Positions 35,347 through 43,835 are shown, numbered from the stretch's first letter. The stretch is 64,000 nucleotides of DNA from Roseitranquillus sp963776845 (GCA_963776845.1 CAVZOJ010000003.1:806001-870000); one strand, 5' to 3'. Notes: generated by a model from the sequence alone, not told the origin. Translations and numbers: made by a program.

Positions 35347-35783
35347 CCTTTCTTTTCAGCCCTTTGCCGGGCGACCGCGCTGTCCTGGTCGGTTACGCCG
35401 AGAAGCGGCGCGACGGTGCGGAGGAGGGCGTTCTCCTCGGGGTCGCGCTCACCATCGGCCAGGACGATTTCCCAAAGCGATTCAACGAGCTGCGTCCGAT
35501 CCTCGTATGCCACGGCGTCCTTGAGCGCGCGGGTGAAGCGCACCGTGTCAGGCGCCTCGGCCTCCAGCGCCTCGGCCTCGCGGCGGAGGCGGGTCGCCTC
35601 GAAAGGTGAAAGTTCATAGCGTGTTACGAGGATCCGATCGATTTGCGCCACCTCCTCCGAGGCGTAGTCTCCGTCGGCGCGGGCGACCCGGACCAGCAGC
35701 GCGGCAAGGGCGGTGCGCGCATCGGGTTCGGGCAGCGGCTGGGGCTCGGGGCCGGTCAGGCGGCGGATCAGATCGAAGACCAT
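35343..35783 (-). CDS. TerB-family protein
   Basis: 146-aa mostly helical protein from the ATG at 35783. LAALLVRVARADGDYASEEV and VESLWEIVLADGERDPEENA are the two repeated ADG-x-acidic motifs of TerB/TerB-like domains, which can bind metal. The frame is open upstream, but that part crosses a repeat-rich region and is not family-like. Role unknown; TerB-like proteins are linked to stress and membrane processes. It is the first gene of a two-gene unit with the PhnD-like gene. Confidence 0.82.
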   Translation of the reverse strand: MVFDLIRRLTGPEPQPLPEPDARTALAALLVRVARADGDYASEEVAQIDRILVTRYELSPFEATRLRREAEALEAEAPDTVRFTRALKDAVAYEDRTQLVESLWEIVLADGERDPEENALLRTVAPLLGVTDQDSAVARQRAEKKG

Positions 35784-35826
35784 GGCCGCTACATAGGCCG
35801 ATGCATCGCGGCGCGCCAGCCGGAGG

Positions 35827-35905
35827 CAGATGTACGTTTTCGCGAGGCGCACTTGTACGTTTTCGTACGTTTCGAGACCCCCTCTTGTACGAAAACGTAC
35901 ATCTG
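35827..35905. repeat. 16-nt perfect inverted repeat with a third copy of the core
   Basis: CAGATGTACGTTTTCG (35827-35842) recurs exactly in inverse orientation at 35890-35905. The core TGTACGTTTTCG also occurs between them at 35854-35865, followed at once by TACGTTTCG. All lie in the divergent intergenic region of the TerB-like and DUF3140 genes, 44 bp from the former start and 72 bp from the latter. It looks like a multi-site operator for a repressor I cannot name. Confidence 0.75.
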
Positions 35906-35976
35906 CGTTCACATCTGTTCCGCCGCAACCGAAGCCCGCCCCGGCGCATTGGGGAGCGACGACAGGAGGTGTGCCG

Positions 35977-36303
35977 ATGGCGAAGTCGCGTGACGAGGTC
36001 TGGGACGAGTGGAGCGAGCTGGTGAACATGGCGCCCGCGGAGCTGGAGGAGTGGCTGGAGACCGACGAGAGCCAGTCGGTCGGAGACAGCGACGACGGCG
36101 AGTTCACCGGGCATTATTCCGGCCGCCGGATCGTGGAGATCAGGCGGACGAAGAAGGCCGAGCTAAGCGACGACGACTGGGACTGGATGGCGAAGGTCGT
36201 GGGCTACATCAAGCGCCACACCGCGCAGCGTCCCTCGGGCGACGTCGCCGACAGCGCCTGGCGCTACTCGCTGATGAACTGGGGGCACGACCCCTTGAAG
36301 TGA
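35977..36303 (+). CDS. DUF3140 domain protein
   Basis: 108-aa acidic protein. EVWDEWSELVNMAPAELEEW, SGRRIVEIRRTKKAEL and the C-terminal RYSLMNWGHDPLK match the DUF3140 family, which is found in many bacteria with no known biochemical role. ATG 35977 follows AGGAGG. It is transcribed away from the repeat-rich intergenic region, which probably contains its promoter and operator. Confidence 0.87.
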   Translation: MAKSRDEVWDEWSELVNMAPAELEEWLETDESQSVGDSDDGEFTGHYSGRRIVEIRRTKKAELSDDDWDWMAKVVGYIKRHTAQRPSGDVADSAWRYSLMNWGHDPLK

Positions 36304-36383
36304 CCGCGCCTCGGTCCTCCTTGCCGCCGTCCCTATCGCGCGAGATGGGGCGCGGCCGGGTTGGCGGGCGCCGACGGGAGCGA

Positions 36384-36974
36384 TCAGCCGGACTGCGGCT
36401 GCATCACCGGGAGGCCGAGCATGCGCCAGGACTGCATTCCGCCCCGGTAGTAGCGGATGCGGTCGGCGGGGTAGCCCTCGGCGATGATGGCGCGGATGGC
36501 GGTGGGGGACTGGCCGCACCAGAGGCCGTTGCAGAACATCACCACCTGCCGCGCCTCGGAGCAGTCCCAGCCCTCGAAGTCGGGCGCGCAGCCGAGCTCG
36601 CCCATCCTGTCGACCACCTGGTTGTAGGGCAGGCTGACGGCGCCGGGGATGGTGCCGCCCTTCCACCAGTCGTAGGTGCGGCTGTCGATGACCATGACGT
36701 CCTCGTCCTGCAGCGCGTCGATCAGCTCAAGCTCGCCGATGGTCTCGACGCCCTCGGCCGGGGTCATCGGCTGGATGCAGAAGGGCGGGCAGGCGCGGGC
36801 GACCTGCGCCCACTCGCCCTCGATCACCGCCGCGTTGTCCTGCTCCCGCTCGATGACGAAGGGGCCGTCGGGCGTCGGAACGGTGACGCTCTGCTGCTCG
36901 GGGGTGAGCATCACCGGCTCGGCGGCGAGGGGGCCGGCAGCGAGCAGGGCCGTCAGAACGAATCGGTAGAGCAT
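36384..36974 (-). CDS. Exported rhodanese-like protein
   Basis: 196 aa. A signal peptide (MLYRFVLTALLAAGPLAAEP) is followed by one rhodanese domain at about 85-190: VMVIDSRTYDWWKGGTIPGA, then the active-site loop VMFCNGLWCGQSPTAI with the catalytic Cys. A second Cys lies in the loop, and there is another pair in ARACPPFC. It is probably a periplasmic sulfurtransferase or redox protein. ATG follows AGGGAGGAA. Monocistronic. Confidence 0.86.
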   Translation of the reverse strand: MLYRFVLTALLAAGPLAAEPVMLTPEQQSVTVPTPDGPFVIEREQDNAAVIEGEWAQVARACPPFCIQPMTPAEGVETIGELELIDALQDEDVMVIDSRTYDWWKGGTIPGAVSLPYNQVVDRMGELGCAPDFEGWDCSEARQVVMFCNGLWCGQSPTAIRAIIAEGYPADRIRYYRGGMQSWRMLGLPVMQPQSG

Positions 36975-37153
36975 GGTGTTCCTCCCTGTCGGCGCGTCAG
37001 GCTAGCACGCCCCGGAGATGGCGCACAGTTGCGGTGCGGAGGTAGTTTTCCACGATCGAGTAGGGCTGCAAGCCGCTGAACCACGTAAGGATCTGCGAGC
37101 ACCGAACAGACGAGACGAAAGGGATGCTGCTACGGCAGGCCCGGGAACGGGTC
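36975..37153. other. Intergenic region upstream of the rhodanese gene
   Basis: No convincing gene. This stretch includes the likely rhodanese promoter. The whole gap from the rhodanese gene to tRNA-Pro is 331 bp and otherwise holds only the doubtful small frame at 37154-37297. Confidence 0.4.
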
Positions 37154-37297
37154 TTAATTTCGGCGCCGCTTCTTCTTCTTCTTAACCCCTCGCTGCGGCT
37201 TTACCGGTGTTTCAGGCTTCGCTCGAAGGACCCGAAGGAGAAGCACGATCTCTAGTGCGACACGTGCGAGTTCGAGAAACTCGATCGCTAAAATCAC
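37154..37297 (-). CDS. Possible small Lys/Arg-tailed membrane peptide (47 aa)
   Basis: A GTG-started frame with a hydrophobic N-terminal half (ILAIEFLELARVALEIVLLL) and a very basic tail (KKKKKRRRN) just before the stop. The composition is unlike random high-GC sequence. It begins 9 bases past the tRNA-Pro CCA end, has no separate ribosome-binding site, and would need co-transcription with the tRNA. Reported as doubtful. Confidence 0.3.
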   Translation of the reverse strand: MILAIEFLELARVALEIVLLLRVLRAKPETPVKPQRGVKKKKKRRRN

Positions 37298-37305
37298 TAT
37301 ATCAA

Positions 37306-37383
37306 TGGTCGGGCTAGCAGGATTTGAACCTGCGACCTTCCGTCCCCCAGACGGACGCGCTAACCAGGCTGCGCCAAAGCCCG
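37306..37383 (-). tRNA. tRNA-Pro (GGG anticodon)
   Basis: On the minus strand the acceptor strands are CGGGCTT and TAGCCCG (one T-T mismatch at 7:66), then discriminator A and encoded CCA. The D arm is GCGCAGCCTGGTTAGCGC. The anticodon stem TCCGT/ACGGA closes the loop CTGGGGG, giving anticodon GGG. The T arm is GCAGG-TTCAAAT-CCTGC. Confidence 0.92.
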
Positions 37384-37675
37384 ACACAGAGAAAGTATAG
37401 GTTTCATTGGTGTTGCCGCAAGGCCTATAAGATTGAAGGTTCCGACATGCGGAGGAAGAGAGATCGTCGTTCTCGTCAACGGCTCTGGCTGGGATTCGTA
37501 CTGAGTTAGTGTGTGCGAGCCGACATCCCACGCTTGCTTCGACCGGCGCTAAGATTTGCCGGGGAACCGCCCAAATGGCCGATTTGCTGCCGAGTAATTG
37601 ACACAAAGTGCACTGCGAGCTATCCGTATTATGGGTGGAGTGGCGTGGTCGTCCTTTGAAAGAGGGGCAAGAGTT

Positions 37676-38311
37676 ATGCTTTTTAAGAGATTGGTGGGTG
37701 TTGCGGGTATCGCCGTCTCAGCGATGGGCGCGCAGGCAGCGCCGGTTGAGTGGAGCCCTGGAAGCGGCGGCAACGGTCACAGCTACGAGATCGTTATTGG
37801 TTCTTTATCGTGGACAGAGGCGCGTGACGCCGCGGCTACCGGCGGAGGATATCTAGCGACGGTGACGAGCGCAGCCGAGCAGGATTTCCTTGATGCTCTT
37901 TACATGCCCCGTTCCGTCTATAACGACGGCGATTTCCAGTTCGCCACGCTTTGGCTTGGCGGCTCGGACGCAGAAGAGGAGGGCGTGTGGAGGTGGGTCG
38001 TGGGCCCAGAATCCGGACAACTAATCTCAGCTGGGTATACCAATTGGGCTCCCAGTGAGCCCAACGAGTTCATTGAGGGAGAAGACTACCTTGGCGGATG
38101 GTATCGTGTAGATAATGGCAGTCAGTGGAATGACCTGCCGAACATGTTGGGTCAGGAGTTACGGGGTTACGTTGTAGAGTATTCGCCTGATCCCGATGTG
38201 ATCCCGCTGCCCGCTACCCTGCCTCTGCTTGCTGCGGGTGTCGTTGCGATTGGACTTGCGAGGCGTCGAGACGCGAAGCTGGACCCGAGCTCCTCAAAGC
38301 CGACACTCTAA
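37676..38311 (+). CDS. C-type-lectin-like VPLPA-CTERM protein
   Basis: 211-aa exported protein. The signal peptide ends near AMGAQAAP. A C-type-lectin-like domain follows: WTEARDAAATGGGYLATVTS, TLWLGGSDAEEEGVWRWVVG, the EPN-type calcium/sugar motif in WAPSEPNEF, WNDLP, and closing YVVEYS. The C-terminal sorting signal is VIPLPATLPLLAAGVVAIGL then ARRR. It has no cysteines at all, so the usual lectin disulfides are absent. ATG 37676 follows AGAGG. It is probably an anchored surface adhesin; the ligand is unknown. Confidence 0.87.
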   Translation: MLFKRLVGVAGIAVSAMGAQAAPVEWSPGSGGNGHSYEIVIGSLSWTEARDAAATGGGYLATVTSAAEQDFLDALYMPRSVYNDGDFQFATLWLGGSDAEEEGVWRWVVGPESGQLISAGYTNWAPSEPNEFIEGEDYLGGWYRVDNGSQWNDLPNMLGQELRGYVVEYSPDPDVIPLPATLPLLAAGVVAIGLARRRDAKLDPSSSKPTL

Positions 38312-38328
38312 TCGACCTGAGAAAGATT

Positions 38329-39974
38329 CTAGACGAGCCTGCTCACCTCCACCGCCGCCCGGACGAAATCCGCGAACAGCGGGTGCGGCGCAAACGGTTT
38401 GCTCTTCAGCTCGGGGTGGAACTGGACGCCGATGAACCAGGGGTGGCCGGGGACCTCGACGATCTCGGGGAGGCGGCCGTCGGGGGAGAGGCCGGAGAAG
38501 CAGAGGCCGTGCTCCTCGAGCTGCTCGCGGTACTTGATGTCGACCTCGTAGCGGTGGCGGTGGCGCTCGGCGATCTCGGTGGTGCCGTAGATCGAGGCGA
38601 CGTGCGTGCCCTCGCGCAGGCAGGCGGTGTAGGCGCCGAGGCGCATGGTGCCGCCCTTGTCGTCGAGCACCGAGCGGGCGATCTTCTGGTTGTCCTTGAT
38701 CCACTCCTTGAGGTGGAAGACGACGGGGGTGAAGCGGCTGTCGCCGGCCTCGTGGTCGAACTCCTGCGATGCCCGCGTCGGGCATGCCGGCGAGGTTGCG
38801 CGCCGCCTCGACGATGGCGAGCTGCATGCCGAGGCAGATGCCGAGGTAGGGGACCTGGTGCTCGCGGGCGAAGCGGGCGGCGTTGATCATGCCCTCGGTC
38901 CCGCGTTCGCCGAAGCCGCCGGGGACGAGGATGGCGTGGTAGCCCTCGAGCCAGGGGGCGGGGTCCTCGCGCTCGAAGATCTCGCTGTCGATCCACTCGG
39001 CGCGGACGCGGACGCGGTTGGCCATGCCGCCGTGGGTCAGCGCCTCGGCGATGGATTTGTAGGCGTCCTCGAGCTGCGTGTACTTGCCGACGATGGCGAT
39101 GCGGACCTCGCCCTCGGCGTTGTGTGAGGCGGTCCATCACGTCCTCCCACCGCGTGAGGTCGGGGCGCGGGGCGGGCGAGATCTGGAAGGCGTCGAGCAC
39201 GGCCTGGTCGAGGCCGTTGCGGTGGTAGGCCAGCGGCGCCTCGTAGATCGAGTGCAGGTCGGGGGCGGCGATCACGGCATCCTCGCGGACGTTGCAGAAG
39301 AGCGCGATCTTGGCCCGCTCCTTGTCCGGGATCGGCTTGTCGGAGCGGCAGACGAGCACGTCGGGGGCGATGCCGATCGAGCGGAGCTCCTTGACGGAGT
39401 GCTGGGTCGGCTTGGTCTTGAGCTCGCCCGAGGCGGCGATCCAGGGCAGCAGGGTGAGGTGCATGAAGATGCAGTTGCCGCGCGGACGTTCCTGGGAGAA
39501 CTGGCGGATCGCCTCGAAGAACGGCAGCCCCTCGATGTCGCCGACGGTGCCGCCGATCTCGCAGAGCTGGAAGTCGGTCTCGTCGTCGCCGATGGGGAGG
39601 AAGTCCTTGATCTCGTTGGTGACGTGCGGGATCACCTGGATCGTCTTGCCGAGGTAGTCGCCGCGGCGCTCCTTCTCCAGCACGTTCTGGTAGATGCGGC
39701 CGGATGAGACGCTGTCGGTCTTGCGGGCCGCGACGCCGGTGAAGCGCTCGTAGTGGCCGAGATCGAGGTCGGTCTCCGCCCCGTCGTCGGTGACGAAGAC
39801 CTCGCCATGCTCGAACGGGCTCATCGTGCCGGGGTCGACGTTCAGGTAGGGGTCGAGCTTGCGCAACCTGACGGTGAACCCGCGCGCCTGGAGGAGGGCG
39901 CCGAGCGCGGCCGAGGCCAGACCCTTGCCGAGCGAGGAGACGACCCCGCCGGTGATGAAGACGTAACGTGCCAT
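38329..39974 (-). CDS. pyrG: CTP synthase (two apparent frameshifts)
   Basis: ATP- and glutamine-dependent amination of UTP to CTP. The N-terminal synthase domain starts MARYVFITGGVVSSLGKGLA at 39974 and includes RLRKLDPYLNVDPGTMSPFE and CEIGGTVGDIEGLPFFEA. The frame shifts at 39119-39125 (DRLT/NAEGEVRIAIVG), recovers with MANRVRVRAEWIDSEIFE and the amidotransferase Cys motif PYLGICLGMQ, shifts again at 38766-38772 (MPDAG/EFDHEAG), then finishes with VQFHPELKSKP. Removing one base at each site gives about 548 aa, the normal length. CTP synthase is essential, so sequence error is the likely cause. Confidence 0.92.
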
Positions 39975-40104
39975 GGCTGCTCGGGGTCCCGTATCTTGTG
40001 GTTGGCTGCGGCGCCGACGCTGCATGCGCTACGGGATTGCACATCTACGGGATTCGTCCTCGGGCGGCAAGGCAGCTGTCGGCGCCAGCGCCGTCGAGTT
40101 CTTC

Positions 40105-40896
40105 TCAGTCGAGCTGTCCCGCGTAGGACGTGCCCTCTAGAGCGCGCGCAAGTTCCGCGTAATTCTCGATGAGCGTCGAGAGCGGGCGGTCGACGGAACG
40201 CTTCAGCGGGGAGTGCAGCGGTTGCGGCGCAACCCCCAGCGCCTGCTGCAGGGTGGCGAGCGCGCGGGCGCGATCTTCGGGGTCCTGCAGGTCGCGCTCG
40301 TAGCGGAGCTCGATGTAGTCGAAGGCTTCGAGCGCGGCGCGTTCCTGCGCCAGGAGTTCGGTGCGCTGCCGCAGCCACGCGCGGAACCGGTCCGGCTCGA
40401 TGCGGAACCGTTCGGGCCGACGCTCGCTCCCGCGGAAGTGATAGCGACCACTCGCCTGCGCGAAGAAGCCGGACACCACGTGACGGACGACGTTCTCGCG
40501 CCAGAGATAGACGATCTGCCAGCCTTCGTCCTTCAGTTCCCGCAGGAAGCCGCGCCAGTCATCCAGGCCGTGGATGCGCGAGAGCTGGTAGCACTTGACG
40601 TGGAAGCCGAAGGCGGCGCCGCGGCAGATGCGGGCACGGTTGCGGACATAGGTCAGGGGGTCGCCGCGCGGACGGTCGAGAATCTCGTCGGCGCAGTCGA
40701 TCTGAGGATGCGAGTTCAGCGAAGACGTGAGCAGCGTCGAGCCGGTTCGGCCCTGCGCGAAGATGACGAAGCGGCGCACCTCGCGCTCCGGCGCAAGACC
40801 GGCGCGGACCGCAGTCAGCGCTGCTCCGGAGCGCCCCGCGATCAGAAGCCGAGCAACGGACCGGCGGCCGTAGCGTTCGAGCAGGCGCGGCGGCAC
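40105..40896 (-). CDS. Sulfotransferase-like protein
   Basis: 263 aa from the GTG at 40896. The PAPS 5'-phosphosulfate-loop motif FVIFAQGRTGSTLLTSSLNS is near residues 47-66. IVYLWRENVVRHVVSGFFAQ resembles the 3'-phosphate-binding segment of Stf0-type sulfotransferases (R and S conserved). It would transfer sulfate to a carbohydrate, lipid or small molecule; the acceptor is unknown. The frame is open to 40965 but that would overlap the secG end; the GTG start avoids this. Start is uncertain. Confidence 0.75.
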   Translation of the reverse strand: MPPRLLERYGRRSVARLLIAGRSGAALTAVRAGLAPEREVRRFVIFAQGRTGSTLLTSSLNSHPQIDCADEILDRPRGDPLTYVRNRARICRGAAFGFHVKCYQLSRIHGLDDWRGFLRELKDEGWQIVYLWRENVVRHVVSGFFAQASGRYHFRGSERRPERFRIEPDRFRAWLRQRTELLAQERAALEAFDYIELRYERDLQDPEDRARALATLQQALGVAPQPLHSPLKRSVDRPLSTLIENYAELARALEGTSYAGQLD

Positions 40897-40903
40897 TTCG
40901 CCG

Positions 40904-41260
40904 CTAGTCGGCCGGTGGCGGGAGGAGCGGCCCGTCGTCGAGTGTCGGCGGCAGCAGGTCCTCACCGGCAGGCAGGGACGGCCCCGGCTCTTCGGTCGCG
41001 GGCGGCGCGCCGCCGATCCGATCGAGGACGGAGCTTTCGCTGGCGTTCTGTGCGGCGATGATCGTCAGTGTGAGCGACGTCGCGATGAAGGCGGCCGCGA
41101 AAGCCCATGTGAGCTTGCCGAGCGGCGTCTGCGCGGCGCGCCCGCTCACGGCGCCGCCGCCGCCGAGCAGACCGCCGCCGCCCTCGTTCCGCTGCAGGAG
41201 CACCACGCCGATCAGGCAGAGCGCCAGGATCAGGTGGACGACGAGGATGACGTTTTGCAT
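40904..41260 (-). CDS. secG: Preprotein translocase subunit SecG
   Basis: 118-aa two-helix component of the SecYEG channel. The first helix is VILVVHLILALCLIGVVLLQ, then RNEGGGGLLGGGGAVSGRAA (the conserved Gly-rich loop), then the second helix WAFAAAFIATSLTLTIIAA. The Pro-rich acidic tail is common in this order. It lies upstream of pyrG on the same strand, as in other Rhodobacterales, with the sulfotransferase-like gene between them. Confidence 0.93.
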   Translation of the reverse strand: MQNVILVVHLILALCLIGVVLLQRNEGGGGLLGGGGAVSGRAAQTPLGKLTWAFAAAFIATSLTLTIIAAQNASESSVLDRIGGAPPATEEPGPSLPAGEDLLPPTLDDGPLLPPPAD

Positions 41261-41380
41261 GCAGACGGGCCTTCGGTGCGTGACAGGCGGGCTATCTAGA
41301 CGCTGGAGGATGGCCTCGCAAGCCTTGTGGCAGTCCCATGCGTGCAGGGCGCCGTCGACGGGCGCCCTGCAGCAAGCCTG

Positions 41381-42179
41381 TCAGGCCTTGCGGCGGAGCG
41401 CGCCGAGGCCGGCAAGGCGCGCCGCTCAGCAGCAGCGCGGTGGCCGGGAGCGGCACCGGCGCCACCGGAACGTTGAGCGACGTCGCATCGACCTTGATGC
41501 CGCCGGCCACGTCGATGTTGGTGAACCATCCGTAGCGATTGCCGCCGACCTCTCCCGGGATCGTGTCGGCCGCTGCAGAGCGGGTCTCGGTGAAGAGGGT
41601 CGAGCCCGTCGAGTCGAGCAGGTTCAGATCGACCGCCAGCACCCCGCCATCGTCCCGGAACTTGTGCTGGAGGATGTACCAGCCCGCAGACATGACCTCG
41701 TGATTGTTCAAGGTCTCGAGGTCCTCGCGGGGCTCGAAGTTGGTGTTGTTGCTTCCGCCGACCAGGAGTTTGCTCGACGAGGTGTCCTGCGTGACATGGA
41801 AGACGAAGTCACGCTGGTGGCCGCCGTCGCTGCCGCTGGACGAGACGGCATAGTCGAAGCCTTCGCCCGCGCTCCACATGCCCGGATCGAGATAGACCGC
41901 GACTTCGGCGAAGTAAGTCCCAGGGAAGGTGTCCCGGTACCCATCGAAGCGGGTGAAAGGACCGGTATCGTCCGTCTGCTCGAAGATGCCGTAATAGTCG
42001 CCTTCAAAGGCTGTCATGGCATTGTCGCGGGTGATCTGCCCACTCCAGCCGTTGTTTTCATCGAGCCAGCCGGAAGTGTCGGTTTCGAAGCCCTGATAAA
42101 ACACTTCGGCCGCATTCGCCGGGCCGAGCGCGAGAAATGCGGTGCCGAGGGCAGCCGCAGCAATAGTGTGTCGTAACAA
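41381..42179 (-). CDS. VPLPA-CTERM protein with lectin-like body (one apparent frameshift)
   Basis: About 265-aa exported protein. I start it at TTG 42179 because AAGGGGA lies 7 nt upstream and the signal peptide then begins at the N-terminus (LLRHTIAAAALGTAFLALG, cleaved near ANAAEV). The body, FYQGFETDTSGWLDENNGWS and onward, looks like a concanavalin/LamG-type beta-sandwich. The uncorrected frame passes APVPLPATALLLSG and then loses the signal. Dropping one base in GCGCGCC near 41417-41423 gives the expected LAGLGALRRKA and a stop at 41381. Function unknown. Confidence 0.8.
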
Positions 42180-42270
42180 TATCTTGTCCCCTTGGTGATT
42201 AAGTTTCTTCGTCCCCAAAAGGAAACTGAACGATTCGCATTTCAAGGTAAAGACAGCCGGACGGTTTGGC

Positions 42271-42299
42271 TGTGGATAAACGATCTCGCCTGTGGATAT
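42271..42299 (-). promoter_or_regulatory. Pair of DnaA-box sequences
   Basis: On the minus strand TTATCCACA (42271-42279, exact consensus) and ATATCCACA (42291-42299, one mismatch) are in the same orientation 20 bp apart. They lie about 92-120 bp upstream of the VPLPA-CTERM gene at 42179. Confidence 0.5.
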
Positions 42300-42374
42300 T
42301 TCTGCTCCGGCGCAGGATCCGATCGCGCGAAGGGGGTCTAGTCGGACGCTTGGCGGGGACGAGGCCCGCTCGAG

Positions 42375-43406
42375 TCAGAACGTCTCGAGGTAGGCGGTGA
42401 TGATCTTTCGTGCGGCCTCGAGATCGGCCGTGTCGATCATCTCGCAGGCGGTGTGGATGTAGCGCGTGCCGACCACGATGCCCACGGCGCGGGCGCCGGC
42501 GGCGGCCTGCTGCGCCGCGGCGCCGTCCTGGCCGCCGGCGCGCAGCATCGTGCGCTGGTAGGGGATGTCGTTCTTCTTCGCCAGCGCCTCGATCTCGGCG
42601 ACGAGGCCGCGGTCGGCGATGAAGGACGAGTCGCGGACGTGCAGTCCGAAGCCCTTGCCCTGCTGGGTGGTGCGGTCCTGCTCGGGGACGCCGGGGGTAT
42701 CGCAGGAGAGCGTGGTGTCGATGCCGAGGCCGATGTCGGGCCGGACGCGGTAGGCGGCGGTCCTGGCGCCGCGGAGGCCGACCTCCTCCTGCGTGGTGAA
42801 GGCGACGTGGATCTCGGCGCCGCGGGCGTCGGGAGCGAGGGCGCGGATCGCCTCGATCCCGAGCCAGCAGGCGACGCGGTTGTCGAGCGCCTTGGAGACG
42901 ACCTTGTCGCCCATGCGCTGGAACGGCGCGTCGAGGACGACCATGTCGCCGACCCGGATCTGCTCCGCCGCCGTCTCGCCGAGGCCGGTGTCGACGTAGA
43001 ACTGGTCGAGATCGGGGACCTTCTTGCGCTCCTCTGCGGTCGAGATGTGGATCGGCTTGCCGCCCGGGTTGAGCACGGCGGGCAGGTCGCCCGTCTCGGT
43101 GCAGACCTTGACACGCCGGGCGAAGAGCGTGCGCGGATCGAAGCCGCCGACCGGGTGCAGGTAGGCGTAGCCTGCCTCGGTCACGTGGCTGACGAGAAAG
43201 CCGATCTCGTCCATATGGCAGAGCAGCATGACGCGGAGTGCGCCGTCTGCCTTGGCCTCGCGGCGGCAGAGGAGCGACCCCATCGGGTCCGTCTCGACCG
43301 CGTCGAAGAGGCCCTCGACCTCGGCAGCGATGAGCTCGCGTACCCGGTCCTCGGCGCCCGGCACGCCGGGGGTTTCGCAGAGCCGCTGCAATAGGTCTAT
43401 GTTCAT
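42375..43406 (-). CDS. M42-family metallopeptidase
   Basis: 343-aa dinuclear-zinc aminopeptidase of the FrvX/glutamyl-aminopeptidase group. Ligands visible in order: His in LLCHMDEIGF, Asp in SKALDNRVACW, Glu-Glu in TTQEEVGLRGA, Asp in GLGIDTTLS and His in RYIHTACEMI. I chose ATG 43406 (MNIDLLQRLCETPGVPGAED), which follows GAGGCGG, over the ATG 30 nt upstream. Cytoplasmic, probably trims peptides. Monocistronic. Confidence 0.9.
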   Translation of the reverse strand: MNIDLLQRLCETPGVPGAEDRVRELIAAEVEGLFDAVETDPMGSLLCRREAKADGALRVMLLCHMDEIGFLVSHVTEAGYAYLHPVGGFDPRTLFARRVKVCTETGDLPAVLNPGGKPIHISTAEERKKVPDLDQFYVDTGLGETAAEQIRVGDMVVLDAPFQRMGDKVVSKALDNRVACWLGIEAIRALAPDARGAEIHVAFTTQEEVGLRGARTAAYRVRPDIGLGIDTTLSCDTPGVPEQDRTTQQGKGFGLHVRDSSFIADRGLVAEIEALAKKNDIPYQRTMLRAGGQDGAAAQQAAAGARAVGIVVGTRYIHTACEMIDTADLEAARKIITAYLETF

Positions 43407-43487
43407 CCGCCGCCTCACGGGAGTTGTTTCAGTCATGCGTGCAGGCGGTGTCGCGACGCCCGCGGATCGTGCGCCGTGAAAGCCGGT

Positions 43488-43649
43488 CTAGCGGCGGCGG
43501 CCGCCTCCCTCGAGCTCCTGCCGCTGGTCCTGTTCCGCCTGGAACTCGCCGAAGTCGAACTCGGCCTGCGGTGCGGAGGGTGTTTCGCACGCGACCAGAA
43601 GGGTGGCGGCGAGCCCAAAGGCTGAAATCCGGAGCAAGTGGCTGGTCAT
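43488..43649 (-). CDS. Small lipoprotein (53 aa)
   Basis: Signal peptide MTSHLLRISAFGLAATLLVA ends in the lipobox LLVAC (Cys21), followed by a short acidic/Gln-rich tail ending EGGGRRR. GGGAGAG precedes ATG 43649. It would be anchored by lipidation in the membrane facing the periplasm. No family recognised. It lies 81 bp upstream of the M42 peptidase gene on the same strand. Confidence 0.72.
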   Translation of the reverse strand: MTSHLLRISAFGLAATLLVACETPSAPQAEFDFGEFQAEQDQRQELEGGGRRR

Positions 43650-43835
43650 CTCGGCTCTCCCGTTGTGCATGTTGCCCTGGTAGCTAGCCAGAAACCATGG
43701 CGCGGGTCCAGACGCCGCCTCATCTTCGGTTCGCGCAAGGTCGGGTTGCGGCGAGCGACGCGCGTGCGTCCGCCGCGGTAGCGCCAGGTCAATCATCGAC
43801 GCGGAGCCTCGGACGCGATGGCGCCAGAGGAAGCG

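Noticed and set aside
36384..36974. PQQ-associated CXXCW protein
   Set aside because: The loop is CNGLWCGQS, not the CXXCW arrangement; a plain exported rhodanese is the safer call.
38383..38886. Long plus-strand open frame antisense to pyrG (167 aa)
   Set aside because: Antisense shadow of a strongly conserved gene; repetitive Glu/Val/Ala composition arises from the codon bias of pyrG.
42180..42245. Longer start (MKCESFSFLLG...) for the VPLPA protein
   Set aside because: It would put a hydrophilic stretch before the signal peptide; TTG 42179 has AAGGGGA at good spacing.
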